This document shows positions 1 to 6,521 of a DNA stretch of 7,017 nt, piece after piece. Under the pieces are notes generated by a model that saw only the letters and a list, made by a program, of their open reading frames with translations, searched no databases and was not told the DNA's origin. The position numbers were made by a program, and so were the translations under genes. This DNA comes from an uncultured Acetatifactor sp. GTDB lineage: Bacteria; Bacillota; Clostridia; Lachnospirales; Lachnospiraceae. The stretch is taken from positions 25,354 to 32,370 of the forward strand of contig CAJUAP010000046.1 in assembly GCA_910584435.1 (NCBI GenBank), written 5' to 3'. Numbering within the stretch: the first letter of the stretch is position 1; each line of letters opens with the position of its first letter.

Positions 1-57
1 GAGAGCGGTGCCGGAAGCCGGGGAGCAGGAATGCAGGAGAGCGGTGCCGGAAGCCCA
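1..57 (+). repeat. 36-bp-period tandem repeat in linker coding sequence
   Basis: Bases 1-19 recur exactly at 37-55 (gagagcggtgccggaagcc), a 36-bp period. The repeat encodes ESGAGS and lies in frame in the linker of the first gene. The array may extend left of the window. Confidence 0.6.
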
Positions 58-1359
58 AGGGAGAATGAAGCGGCAGGTTCGGCAGTGGAATTTTATAAGG
101 GCGACATTGTGAGTTCAGAAAGAGAACAGCAAAGTACATATGTATCCGTTGATTTGAATGACGGAGGAGAATATGTACTACAGGTAATTGGTTGCTCGGC
201 ATCAGTAAACGGGTACTATGAAATCGAGCAGATAAATTTATGCCTGGAGGATAATGAATCAGGAGAAGTGCTGCAGTCTATAGATCCCGGAGAGGTTAAG
301 CCATTTTATTCGGAAGCTCTGCAGAATGGAAGACAGGCAGAACCGGGGGGAGGATATGGGTCTTTGTTTCAGTCAGAGAGGGAACCTCTATATGCAAAAT
401 CCTTACAGAGTATTGAAGAATTGTCCGCATATGCAAGGGGACAGTTTTTGGCGGATGGAAGTGGAACACAGCTCTCTTATTTTCCGGATGGAGGAATCAT
501 GGCAGCGGATTTGAATTTTGACGGTTATGATGATTTCTGTGTGCAGATTGGAGTGGGAAGCGTAAATCAGCCGTTCTATTGTTATCTGTGGAATCCGGAG
601 GAAGAACGATTTCAGCACAGTGTCATGATACCAAACGTGCACATAAATCAGGAAATGCAGCTGCTGGAGAGCGCTACCCAGGACGGGGAAGATCAGCATA
701 GTGTAAAGTATTACAGATTCGACGAAGCAGGAATTCTTCATATGGTGCGGTATGTGGAGGAGAATCGGTCGCCGGATGCCCTGTTCCCTTTGCTGGATTT
801 GACATATCAGGAGGCAGAGTATGCGCTGCCGGCTGTGGACGACTGGGATGCCGGGACGGAGTATGGAGGTGCGTTGAATGAAAGGTATATCTATTGGGCG
901 AAAGAAGCTTTAACAGAATTATATGAATGGAGCGGGACGAAAATCGATACAGCTTGTTTTGCGGTAACTATGCATGGCGATTTCTATTTTGGGCAGACAC
1001 CGCAGGATCTTGATGCCTGCAGAAGTTTTTATGACAGGGTGTATGGAGCGAAGGCAGGTTTTAGTGATGTGATTGAGTCGGCGAATTTGAAAACAGAGAG
1101 AGTTACATGGTATTCGCCGGTGGTTCAGTGGAATATACCGGAACAGCTTGAGAATATGACGAATGTTCAGCTGGTGGAATGGTATTTCGGGCAGTTGGGT
1201 CCTGAAAAGGGGGAAATCATAGAAACGATAGAGAGTGAATGGGAGGATGATTATGTTATCAGGGCAGAGTCAGGAAACTATTATGAGATCACGATAAACA
1301 GGGTAACGAGGGAAGTGGATTCTATATATGGTCCTTATGATGCTTACCCGGTGCATTAA
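1..1359 (+). CDS. Probable secreted/lipid-anchored protein with acidic FG-GAP-like loop (5' end missing)
   Basis: The reading frame is open from base 1 to the TAA at 1357-1359, so the true start lies outside the window; the ATG at 31 has no convincing ribosome binding site and is probably internal. The visible N-terminus is a Ser/Gly/Glu-rich stretch (ESGAGS twice), the kind of linker that follows the lipidated Cys in clostridial lipoproteins. The loop DLNFDGYDD, encoded at 508-534, followed by an aromatic-rich strand (FYCYLW), matches the Ca-binding-type acidic loop of FG-GAP/XAC2610-like domains. The C-terminus has a short beta-rich segment (YYEITINRVTREVDSIYG) faintly like a PepSY repeat, a weak comparison. 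Export and surface location are inferred because the signal peptide is not in view. The function is unknown. A related loop occurs in the lipoprotein starting at 2352. Confidence 0.8.
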   Translation, partial: ESGAGSRGAGMQESGAGSPRENEAAGSAVEFYKGDIVSSEREQQSTYVSVDLNDGGEYVLQVIGCSASVNGYYEIEQINLCLEDNESGEVLQSIDPGEVKPFYSEALQNGRQAEPGGGYGSLFQSEREPLYAKSLQSIEELSAYARGQFLADGSGTQLSYFPDGGIMAADLNFDGYDDFCVQIGVGSVNQPFYCYLWNPEEERFQHSVMIPNVHINQEMQLLESATQDGEDQHSVKYYRFDEAGILHMVRYVEENRSPDALFPLLDLTYQEAEYALPAVDDWDAGTEYGGALNERYIYWAKEALTELYEWSGTKIDTACFAVTMHGDFYFGQTPQDLDACRSFYDRVYGAKAGFSDVIESANLKTERVTWYSPVVQWNIPEQLENMTNVQLVEWYFGQLGPEKGEIIETIESEWEDDYVIRAESGNYYEITINRVTREVDSIYGPYDAYPVH

Positions 1360-1364
1360 AAACT

Positions 1365-1512
1365 ATAACAGTTCAGACAAATCGCTGAACCGTCACGAGA
1401 ATGCACACAAAATGCAATGGCATGTGTTTTGGGGCACGCAATAATTACAAGGCGGTACGCTGGCTTTGGAGCGCAATTTTGACTTCGCGGCAGGAACAGT
1501 CTGAACTGTTGC
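1365..1512. repeat. Palindromic, probably dispersed intergenic repeat
   Basis: This element starts six bases after the stop of the first gene. The left part is a hairpin: gttcag (1371-1376) pairs with ctgaac (1385-1390), with partial extension outward to cgtc (1391-1394). The 12-mer aacagttcagac (1367-1378) is also the exact reverse complement of gtctgaactgtt (1499-1510), so the whole 144-bp block 1367-1510 is bounded by a perfect inverted repeat. The right arm contains its own small palindrome, aacagt-ctga-actgtt (1495-1510). No T-run follows the first hairpin, so it is not a classic Rho-independent terminator, although it could protect or end the upstream transcript. The left hairpin aligns without gaps to the hairpin at 4179-4215 (24 of 37 positions). 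A 50-codon ORF runs through it (1401-1553). It resembles repeats I recall from Lachnospiraceae genomes; that is memory, not a search. Confidence 0.55.
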
Positions 1513-1513
1513 T

Positions 1514-1519
1514 TATAAT
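1514..1519 (+). promoter_or_regulatory. Candidate -10 box for the response regulator gene
   Basis: A perfect TATAAT lies 37 bases before the regulator's start codon, just after the right arm of the palindromic repeat. No good -35 hexamer sits 16-18 bp upstream; the nearest TTGACT (1479-1484) is 29 bp away. The call rests on the -10 match and its position only. Confidence 0.3.
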
Positions 1520-1556
1520 TTACAAAAGTCAGATGTGGATTGAGAAGGTGTGAACA

Positions 1557-2255
1557 ATGGAAAAAAGAGTATTGGTGTATAATAATCAGACAGGGATTGT
1601 AGAGAAAATAACTTTTTTGTGCAGAAGAGAGAATCTTTCAGTTTTGGTGGCAGCGGATGTACAGCAATTGTATGAGATGCTGGACAAGATGGAAATACAT
1701 TTAATGCTGGTTGATGTGGCATTGAACGACAAAGGCTGGGATAAGGGGATTGAATTGATTATGAGACTGCGGCGCAAGAGCTGTATTCCTCTCATTGTAG
1801 TATCTGCCCAGACTGCGGAAACGGCGAAGATTATGGCATTAGAATCAGGAGCGGATGATTATGTGACGGCTGACTGTAATCCTTTGGTATTGCTGGCAAG
1901 GATAAAGTCTCAGCTCCGCAGATATACCCAAATGATGGGGATGTGTGAGAATATTGACAAGATCTACAGGATAGGCGGTTTGACACTCGATGATAGTCGG
2001 CGGACTGTCACGGTGGAAGGCAGGAATGTGCATTTGACACCGGTGGAATATAAGATTCTGCGTTTATTGGTGCAGCAGAGAGGTAAAGTATTCTCCAATG
2101 CTCAGATTTATGAGAACATCTGGAATATGAGGGCTGTGGGCGTGAACAATACTATCGCTGTGCATATCTGTCATTTGCGGGAAAAAATCGAAGAAGATCC
2201 CAAACAGCCTAAATATCTGAAGGTGGTATGGGGAAATGGTTATAAGGTGGGCTGA
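1557..2255 (+). CDS. OmpR/PhoB-family response regulator with degenerate receiver domain
   Basis: A 232-residue protein with a receiver domain (about 1-120) and an OmpR-type winged-helix DNA-binding domain (about 138-232). In the receiver, the phosphoacceptor Asp is present (LMLVDVALND, D53), as is the Thr/Ser switch position (VVSAQ, S83) and GADDY before the last helix. However, the acidic pair that binds Mg2+ near the end of strand 1 is Asn-Asn (VLVYNNQ, N9-N10), and the invariant Lys of the TKPF motif is Ala (YVTADCNP, A105). The C-terminal half is well conserved: LTPVEYKILRLL, and NNTIAVHICHLREKI as the recognition helix, ending in VVWGNGYKVG. The start is supported by gagaaggtg seven bases or so upstream. 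No histidine kinase is encoded nearby. It is a transcription factor by family; phosphorylation-independent or atypical control is inferred. Its targets may include the adjacent lipoprotein gene, 96 bp downstream. Confidence 0.93.
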   Translation: MEKRVLVYNNQTGIVEKITFLCRRENLSVLVAADVQQLYEMLDKMEIHLMLVDVALNDKGWDKGIELIMRLRRKSCIPLIVVSAQTAETAKIMALESGADDYVTADCNPLVLLARIKSQLRRYTQMMGMCENIDKIYRIGGLTLDDSRRTVTVEGRNVHLTPVEYKILRLLVQQRGKVFSNAQIYENIWNMRAVGVNNTIAVHICHLREKIEEDPKQPKYLKVVWGNGYKVG

Positions 2256-2351
2256 AAACGCAAGTGTTCGGAGAATTATGAAATGGGGGTACAGGAAATT
2301 GTGAAATGGAAGAATGCAGGGGATTATAAAATGGAAGAATGGAGTAAGAGT

Positions 2352-3680
2352 ATGAAGAAAATAATATGCCGATTAGGAATGTGGACCATGGCAGGTGTGT
2401 TTTTCCTGGGAGGATGCGGACAGACAGAGGATGAATCACAGGATATGCAGTCTTCAGATAAAGCAGTATTCTTAAATAGTGCAGTGGTGCCGGATAAAGA
2501 ACCTGCCCCGGACAGCGGAAGCAATTCAGGGAGTACGGCCCCGGATAGTGGGACAGTATCGGGAAGTGCAGCCCAGGATAAGGGAATGGCTTCCGACAAT
2601 GCGCAAATATCAGGAAGAGGGACAGCGTCCGGCAGTGCACCGGTTTCCGGCGGCACAGCAGCTCCGAATCAGGATGACACAATAGCTCTTCGTGAGGAGA
2701 AGAGGAAAGCTTACCAGGCAGCATTGGAAAAGCTGTACACCCAGGGCGCATTCCCCGATGGTATGGAATATGGCGCCCCGGATGGTGCGTTTGATCAATC
2801 AAACAATTGCTTTGCAATATTTGACATTGATTTTGACGGTGAAGAAGAACTTATCATACGATATACTGATACAATCGTTGCCGGAATGATAGAGGCAATA
2901 TATGATTATGATATTGCATCAGGTACGTTTACAGTGGAACTCTCAGAATTTCCGGCATTGACATTTTATGATAATGGAATGGTGAAAGCGGAGTTGTCCC
3001 ATAATCATGGAAGGGGTGGAGAATTCTGGCCATATTCAGTGTACAAGTACGATCAGGAGACGGATGCCTATTTGAAAGCAGGGAGTGCTGATGCCTGGGA
3101 TCAGAAGCTGGGCGGGACGGATGGCAATGGAAATCCTTTTCCAAAGGAGATTGACAGCAATGGCGATGGCATTGTGTATTATGTCATGGGGGGGAAATAT
3201 ACGGATAACACAATAGTGGATTTGGAGGAGTATAATCAGTGGTGGGATTCTATGGCGGGAGATGCGGAGGAAATGGAGATTCCCTGTCAAAAACTGAAGG
3301 AATATGCTCAAAGATATGCAGTCTGTACTTCAAAATCCGTATGGGAGGTGGAAGACTTTGCCAGGAAGGTGAAAGAACAGATTCTGCTTGGCGATTTCCA
3401 GGGATTGTCCAAGGAGATTGCCTATCCTGTTACGATTGACGGTGTTGTGTATCAGAATGAAGAGGCTTTTTTAGAGGCAGATTTCGTTGGTAACAGGAAT
3501 CAGGCACTATTGGCGGAACTTGAGGCGGAATCATGTGAGGGAATGTTTGCGGATTGGGAGGGGATTATGCTTGGCAATGGCTGTGTCTGGATTGGGGAAG
3601 TTATGAAGGATGATCTTACTTCACAGGGATTGAGGGTGATTAAATTGAATGGGTTTGCATCAGCAGATGCAGCAGAATAG
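2352..3680 (+). CDS. Lipoprotein with Ser/Gly/Pro linker and acidic FG-GAP-like loop
   Basis: With the ATG at 2352 the protein has 442 residues and begins with a lipoprotein signal peptide: MKK, a hydrophobic core (MAGVFF) and lipobox LGGC with Cys22. GGAG at 2341-2344 is seven bases before this ATG. In-frame ATGs at 2283 and 2331 would put a charged extension before the signal peptide and are less likely. Residues about 48-108 form a low-complexity linker rich in Ser, Gly, Ala, Pro and Asp (DNA 2490-2675). A sensor-like domain follows with DIDFDGEEE (158-166, DNA 2823-2849), the same loop type as in the first gene. The C-terminal part (VWEVEDFARKVKEQILLGDF..., YPVTIDGVVYQNEEAFLEADF, then GIMLGNGCVWI) looks like an NTF2-like fold seen in clostridial secreted proteins; this is inference from pattern memory. 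It should sit on the outer face of the membrane. The substrate or partner is unknown. It follows the regulator gene and is 13 bp ahead of the acetyltransferase. Confidence 0.87.
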   Translation: MKKIICRLGMWTMAGVFFLGGCGQTEDESQDMQSSDKAVFLNSAVVPDKEPAPDSGSNSGSTAPDSGTVSGSAAQDKGMASDNAQISGRGTASGSAPVSGGTAAPNQDDTIALREEKRKAYQAALEKLYTQGAFPDGMEYGAPDGAFDQSNNCFAIFDIDFDGEEELIIRYTDTIVAGMIEAIYDYDIASGTFTVELSEFPALTFYDNGMVKAELSHNHGRGGEFWPYSVYKYDQETDAYLKAGSADAWDQKLGGTDGNGNPFPKEIDSNGDGIVYYVMGGKYTDNTIVDLEEYNQWWDSMAGDAEEMEIPCQKLKEYAQRYAVCTSKSVWEVEDFARKVKEQILLGDFQGLSKEIAYPVTIDGVVYQNEEAFLEADFVGNRNQALLAELEAESCEGMFADWEGIMLGNGCVWIGEVMKDDLTSQGLRVIKLNGFASADAAE

Positions 3681-3693
3681 CGGAAGGATTGGA

Positions 3694-4182
3694 ATGAAAT
3701 ATACGATATTGAAAATACAAGAACACGGGGAATGGATGGAAGCGGCAGCAGAGTGGTTTCATCAGAAATGGCAGATTCCCAGAGAAGCGTATGTGGATAG
3801 TATGGATATGTGTCTGCAGAAAAAATCCGCAGTGCCCCAATGGTATATTGTATTGGACGGGAAAAGGATTGTGGCAGGCATTGGTGTGATTGAAAATGAT
3901 TTCCATAATCGGAAGGATTTAGCTCCAAATGTATGTGCGGTTTATGTGGAAGAAGCATACCGCAATCAGGGAATTGCAGGAGAAATGCTGCGGTATGTAT
4001 GTGATGATTTGTATGAAAAGGGTATTGATATCTTATACCTGGTTACGGACCACGATTCCTTTTATGAGCGGTATGGGTGGGAGTTCTTGTGTATGGTGCA
4101 GGGAGACGGAGAGCCGGAGATGACAAGAATGTACAGGCACAGAGAAAAAAGAAACAGAAATCCAGACAAGGAAAACCTGTAA
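3694..4182 (+). CDS. GNAT-family N-acetyltransferase
   Basis: A 162-residue cytoplasmic enzyme of the Gcn5-related family, which transfers acetyl from acetyl-CoA to an amine. The acetyl-CoA binding motif A is clear: VCAVYVEEAYRNQGIAGEML, with R-N-Q-G-I-A matching the R/Q-x-x-G-x-G/A pyrophosphate loop (about residues 80-99). It is followed by a C-terminal strand-helix ending in SFYERYGWEFL, typical of motif B. The start at 3694 has GGAAGGA at 3682-3688, five bases upstream, and lies 13 bp after the lipoprotein stop. The in-frame ATG at 3649 would overlap the lipoprotein and has no better binding site. The family is common in Firmicutes and its substrate cannot be read from sequence. It is probably co-transcribed with the lipoprotein. 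The stop codon overlaps the first bases of a hairpin. Confidence 0.93.
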   Translation: MKYTILKIQEHGEWMEAAAEWFHQKWQIPREAYVDSMDMCLQKKSAVPQWYIVLDGKRIVAGIGVIENDFHNRKDLAPNVCAVYVEEAYRNQGIAGEMLRYVCDDLYEKGIDILYLVTDHDSFYERYGWEFLCMVQGDGEPEMTRMYRHREKRNRNPDKENL

Positions 4183-4215
4183 CAGCTCAGTGACCTGTCC
4201 GGACTGTTACGAAAA
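4179..4215. repeat. 37-nt hairpin related to the one after the first gene
   Basis: gtaacag (4179-4185) pairs perfectly with ctgttac (4204-4210). After a C-A mismatch the stem continues with a T-G and a C-G pair. The element overlaps the acetyltransferase TAA. It aligns without gaps over 37 positions to 1365-1401 with 24 identities, mainly in the arms (taacag, tcag, acga). No clear T-run follows, so transcription termination is possible but not shown. Confidence 0.5.
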
Positions 4216-4292
4216 CTTTGATTGAAATGCAGGAACAGAAAGATACCTGTGCGGATATGATAGAATGACAGGATATGATTGGGGGATTGGGG

Positions 4293-5978
4293 ATGTACTG
4301 CAAGGAGCATGCACTTAGCAATCATTATTATGATGTTATCACTGATTATCCGGTGAGGGTATTAGAGAATTCCGGTTTTGATTATTGCTATTATCCAATT
4401 GACGATTTTTATCTGCTGTATGTCAATGAAGATGATGTAAGGAATACAAATGATTATTTTTACGATTATGAAAGTATTCCCAAGATATATGGGCTCATGC
4501 AGGAGCAGGGGGCGGTTGGATTTGATCCTAACAGTTTGATTGTAAGCGGTATTACACAGATACAACGAGACCCTCTAAGGCTGACGGGACAGGGAGTGGT
4601 CATCTGTGTGATTGATACAGGAATTGATTATACCAATCCCGTTTTCAGGGACAGTGAGGGCAATAGCCGTGTATTGGCCATATGGGATCAGACCATACAG
4701 ACTGGTCCTGCGCCGGAGGGATTCTTCTTCGGAACGGAGTACACCAGGGAGGACATTAATCGGGCGCTGCAGGCAGAAGATCCCTACTCGGTTGTTCCAA
4801 GCAGGGATGAGATTGGACATGGAAGTATTATGGCGGGTGTGGCAGCAGGCAGTCAGTTGAGCGGGGAGGTAAGCTACCTTGGCGCTGCACCAAATGCGGA
4901 TATCGTGATCGTTAAGTTAAAGGAATGCAAACCTTATCTCAGGGAGTTTTATCTGATTCCGTCAGGAGTACCGGCCTATGAAGAAGGGGATATTATGCTG
5001 GCAGTACAGTATGCGGACAGTTTTGCAGAAGTCTTTCGGAGACCTGTCGTCATCTGTCTGGGACTGGGAACCAATTACGGCGATCATACCGGCAGGGCTC
5101 CGCTGCCCCGTTATCTGGATAAAATTGCTTCAAAGCGCAGCCGGGCAGTAGTGGTCTGCGGAGGAAATGAAGGAAATGCTGCACACCATTATCAGGGGAA
5201 TATCGGAGACCGAAGCAGAACAGGAGACAACAGTATACCGGTAGAAATCAGAGTGGGGGAACGTTCGGAAGGTTTTCTGCTGGAATTGTGGGGAAATGTG
5301 CCGGATGTGTTTACAGTATCCATACGTTCTCCGGGGGGAGAGTCCATTCCGGTGCTTCGATTGGGAATACAGGATAGTATTACTTATGGTTTTGTGTATG
5401 AAAGAACCAAAATTACAATATCAGGGATGCTGGTGGAGCCTGCATCGGGCGAAGAATTGATTCTGATGCGCATCGTGGCGCCTACCCCTGGCATATGGAC
5501 TTTTCAGGTGACGTCAAATGCAGAGATTCATAATGGAACATTTCATATGTGGCTGCCGATTACACAGTTTTTGAATGTACCTGCGTACTTTCTGGAGGCT
5601 ACTCCTTATATTACATTGACAGAACCGGCTATGGCGGAAACTGTGATTAGCGTATCGGCTTATGATGCTGCAAACAACAGCTTTTATATTGAATCGGGCA
5701 GAGGTTTTACCAGAACAGGTATGATTAAGCCGGATTTTGCGGCACCGGGCGTAAATGTTACCACAATTCAGGGCAGACAGTCGGGGACGTCTCTGGCGGC
5801 GGCCATTACTGCAGGTGCAGTGGCACAGTTTATGGAGTGGGCGGTGGTGCAGGGCAACAACAGGGTGGTGGAAAGCCGGGAAATTAAGAATTATTTTGTA
5901 AGAGGCGCTTCCAGAAATTATGATATCCTCTATCCAAACAGGGAGTGGGGGGCGTATGGTAATATAGTGTCAAGTTAG
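4293..5978 (+). CDS. Csp-like S8 (subtilisin-family) serine protease, C-terminus probably replaced
   Basis: A 561-residue subtilase. Counting from the ATG at 4293, the catalytic residues are Asp108 (VICVIDTGIDY), His176 (EIGHGSIMAG) and Ser500 (SGTSLAAA), with the oxyanion Asn292 (CGGNEGN), so the triad is complete. About 130 residues of beta-rich sequence between Asn292 and Ser500 (from IPVEIRVGERSEGF to HMWLPI) correspond to the jelly-roll insert of the CspB/CspABC family, known from clostridial spore germination proteases, although many Lachnospiraceae relatives have no known role. No signal peptide is visible, so it is probably cytoplasmic or packaged. GGGGGA (4281-4286) precedes the ATG at 4293; the ATG at 4275 has only AGGAT directly against it and is less likely. 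The family usually ends in a WGYG motif followed by a short helix. Here the end is EWGAYGNIVSS and stop, suggesting that an inserted element supplied the last codons. Confidence 0.9.
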   Translation: MYCKEHALSNHYYDVITDYPVRVLENSGFDYCYYPIDDFYLLYVNEDDVRNTNDYFYDYESIPKIYGLMQEQGAVGFDPNSLIVSGITQIQRDPLRLTGQGVVICVIDTGIDYTNPVFRDSEGNSRVLAIWDQTIQTGPAPEGFFFGTEYTREDINRALQAEDPYSVVPSRDEIGHGSIMAGVAAGSQLSGEVSYLGAAPNADIVIVKLKECKPYLREFYLIPSGVPAYEEGDIMLAVQYADSFAEVFRRPVVICLGLGTNYGDHTGRAPLPRYLDKIASKRSRAVVVCGGNEGNAAHHYQGNIGDRSRTGDNSIPVEIRVGERSEGFLLELWGNVPDVFTVSIRSPGGESIPVLRLGIQDSITYGFVYERTKITISGMLVEPASGEELILMRIVAPTPGIWTFQVTSNAEIHNGTFHMWLPITQFLNVPAYFLEATPYITLTEPAMAETVISVSAYDAANNSFYIESGRGFTRTGMIKPDFAAPGVNVTTIQGRQSGTSLAAAITAGAVAQFMEWAVVQGNNRVVESREIKNYFVRGASRNYDILYPNREWGAYGNIVSS

Positions 5979-6117
5979 CAAGGAGCCAGTAAAATCAAGG
6001 GCTTCCGCTGATTTAGTCCTATGAAAAAACTGCTGCGAAAACAGCAAAATTGGATAAGGACGGGCCTGTTTTTAACCAGAAAACCGAAAATCAAGCAACT
6101 TGACACTAATATACCAT
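5956..6117. repeat. 162-bp segment bounded by 21-bp imperfect inverted repeats
   Basis: Bases 5956-5976 and 6097-6117 are inverted copies with 18 of 21 matches; the core tagtgtcaagtt / aacttgacacta is perfect over 12 bp and the outer atggta / taccat over 6 bp. The left copy contains the protease stop codon. A 9-nt direct repeat, aaaatcaag, lies inside at 5991-5999 and 6087-6095. Possible roles are integrase arm sites or the ends of a small inserted unit. Confidence 0.6.
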
Positions 6118-6245
6118 CAAGCCGTTTGGTGTTATAAAACGTGTGCCAAAAAGGGGTGATAACTGAATATTTTTAAGTTTAGGTAGGACTAAATTAGCTT
6201 TTCATGCGGACAAGTATCGTGTCTGTGCGGCTGATTTAGTCCTAT
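6007..6245. repeat. 16-nt direct repeat with a third inverted copy
   Basis: gctgatttagtcctat occurs exactly at 6007-6022 and 6230-6245. Between them, taggactaaattagc (6184-6198) is the reverse complement with one change that still allows a G-T pair. The middle copy can therefore pair with either outer copy, but not with both at once. The intervening sequence also contains a small hairpin, tgctg-cgaaaa-cagca (6031-6046). Confidence 0.7.
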
Positions 6246-6249
6246 TTTT
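6184..6249 (+). promoter_or_regulatory. Long hairpin followed by T-run upstream of the SymE-like gene (terminator/attenuator candidate)
   Basis: The lower stem is 15 bp (6184-6198 with 6230-6244, one G-T pair). An internal loop leads to an upper stem of about 8 bp (6205-6212 with 6220-6227, including three wobble pairs) and a 7-nt loop, agtatcg. TTTTT (6245-6249) follows immediately. It ends 27 bases before the symE-like start codon, so as RNA it could stop read-through from outside the element or attenuate the operon. The lower stem is A/T-rich, so termination strength is uncertain. It could equally act as DNA, as a recombinase or replication site. Confidence 0.45.
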
Positions 6250-6276
6250 ATTGAATCATATTAACAGGAGGTACGA

Positions 6277-6519
6277 ATGAAATCAAGAGAAATGACGGTT
6301 TACAGGGCAAGGGGAAACGGTAAAGACCTCACGCTTCCAATGATTATGATGCAGGGAAAGTGGCTGCGTGATATGGGGTTTGCCGTTGGCGACAGGGTAT
6401 CCGTAACCTTGCAGGATGGAAAACTTGTGGTAGAGAGGACGGGCCGGGTATGGTCTGACCCGAAAGCGATTGCGGCTGTGAAAGAGGAAGCCGGGATATG
6501 CGATGGAAAGGCGGTGTAA
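6277..6519 (+). CDS. SymE-like small protein (SymE toxin domain, AbrB/MazE-like fold)
   Basis: An 80-residue protein. Residues about 19-53, TLPMIMMQGKWLRDMGFAVG then DRVSVTLQDGKLVV, fit the SymE pattern (P-x-I-x-x-x-G-K-W-L-x-x-x-G-F-x-x-G-D-x-V-x-V-x-x-x-x-G-K-L-V-V), a swapped-hairpin AbrB-like fold. In E. coli SymE is an SOS-induced toxin repressed by a cis-antisense RNA; in Firmicutes conjugative elements such proteins usually open the ParA operon and their role is not established, so DNA or RNA binding is a reasonable alternative to toxicity. A strong AGGAGGT (6266-6272) sits four bases before the ATG. The C-terminal extension (WSDPKAIAAVKEEAGI) is helical. The gene ends two bases before the next start, which points to translational coupling. 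Confidence 0.85.
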   Translation: MKSREMTVYRARGNGKDLTLPMIMMQGKWLRDMGFAVGDRVSVTLQDGKLVVERTGRVWSDPKAIAAVKEEAGICDGKAV

Positions 6520-6521
6520 AT

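Noticed and set aside
1365..1396. Rho-independent terminator after the first gene
   Set aside because: The hairpin is followed by cacgagaatg rather than a T-run, so it is reported as a repeat only.
2278..2304. Eight-codon ORF (MKWGYRKL) between the regulator and the lipoprotein, a possible leader peptide
   Set aside because: There is a weak cggaga upstream, but no hairpin or attenuator follows and an ORF this short occurs easily by chance.
2490..2675. Repetitive Ser/Gly/Ala/Pro coding stretch as a DNA repeat array or CRISPR-like array
   Set aside because: There is no fixed period and no identical units; it is an ordinary low-complexity linker in a lipoprotein.
4256..4261. TATGAT as a -10 box for the protease gene
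   Set aside because: No acceptable -35 hexamer is found at 16-18 bp; a sporulation-type promoter could not be recognised with confidence either.
6100..6105. Perfect TTGACA as a -35 box for the symE operon
   Set aside because: The nearest -10-like sequence, TATAAA at 6133-6138, leaves a spacer of 27 bp, and the TTGACA is part of the inverted repeat.
6021..6137. 38-codon ORF beginning MKKLLRKQQNW in the element's left-end gap
   Set aside because: No ribosome binding site precedes it, its ATG lies on the edge of a direct repeat, and it runs through the right inverted repeat; the repeats explain the sequence better.
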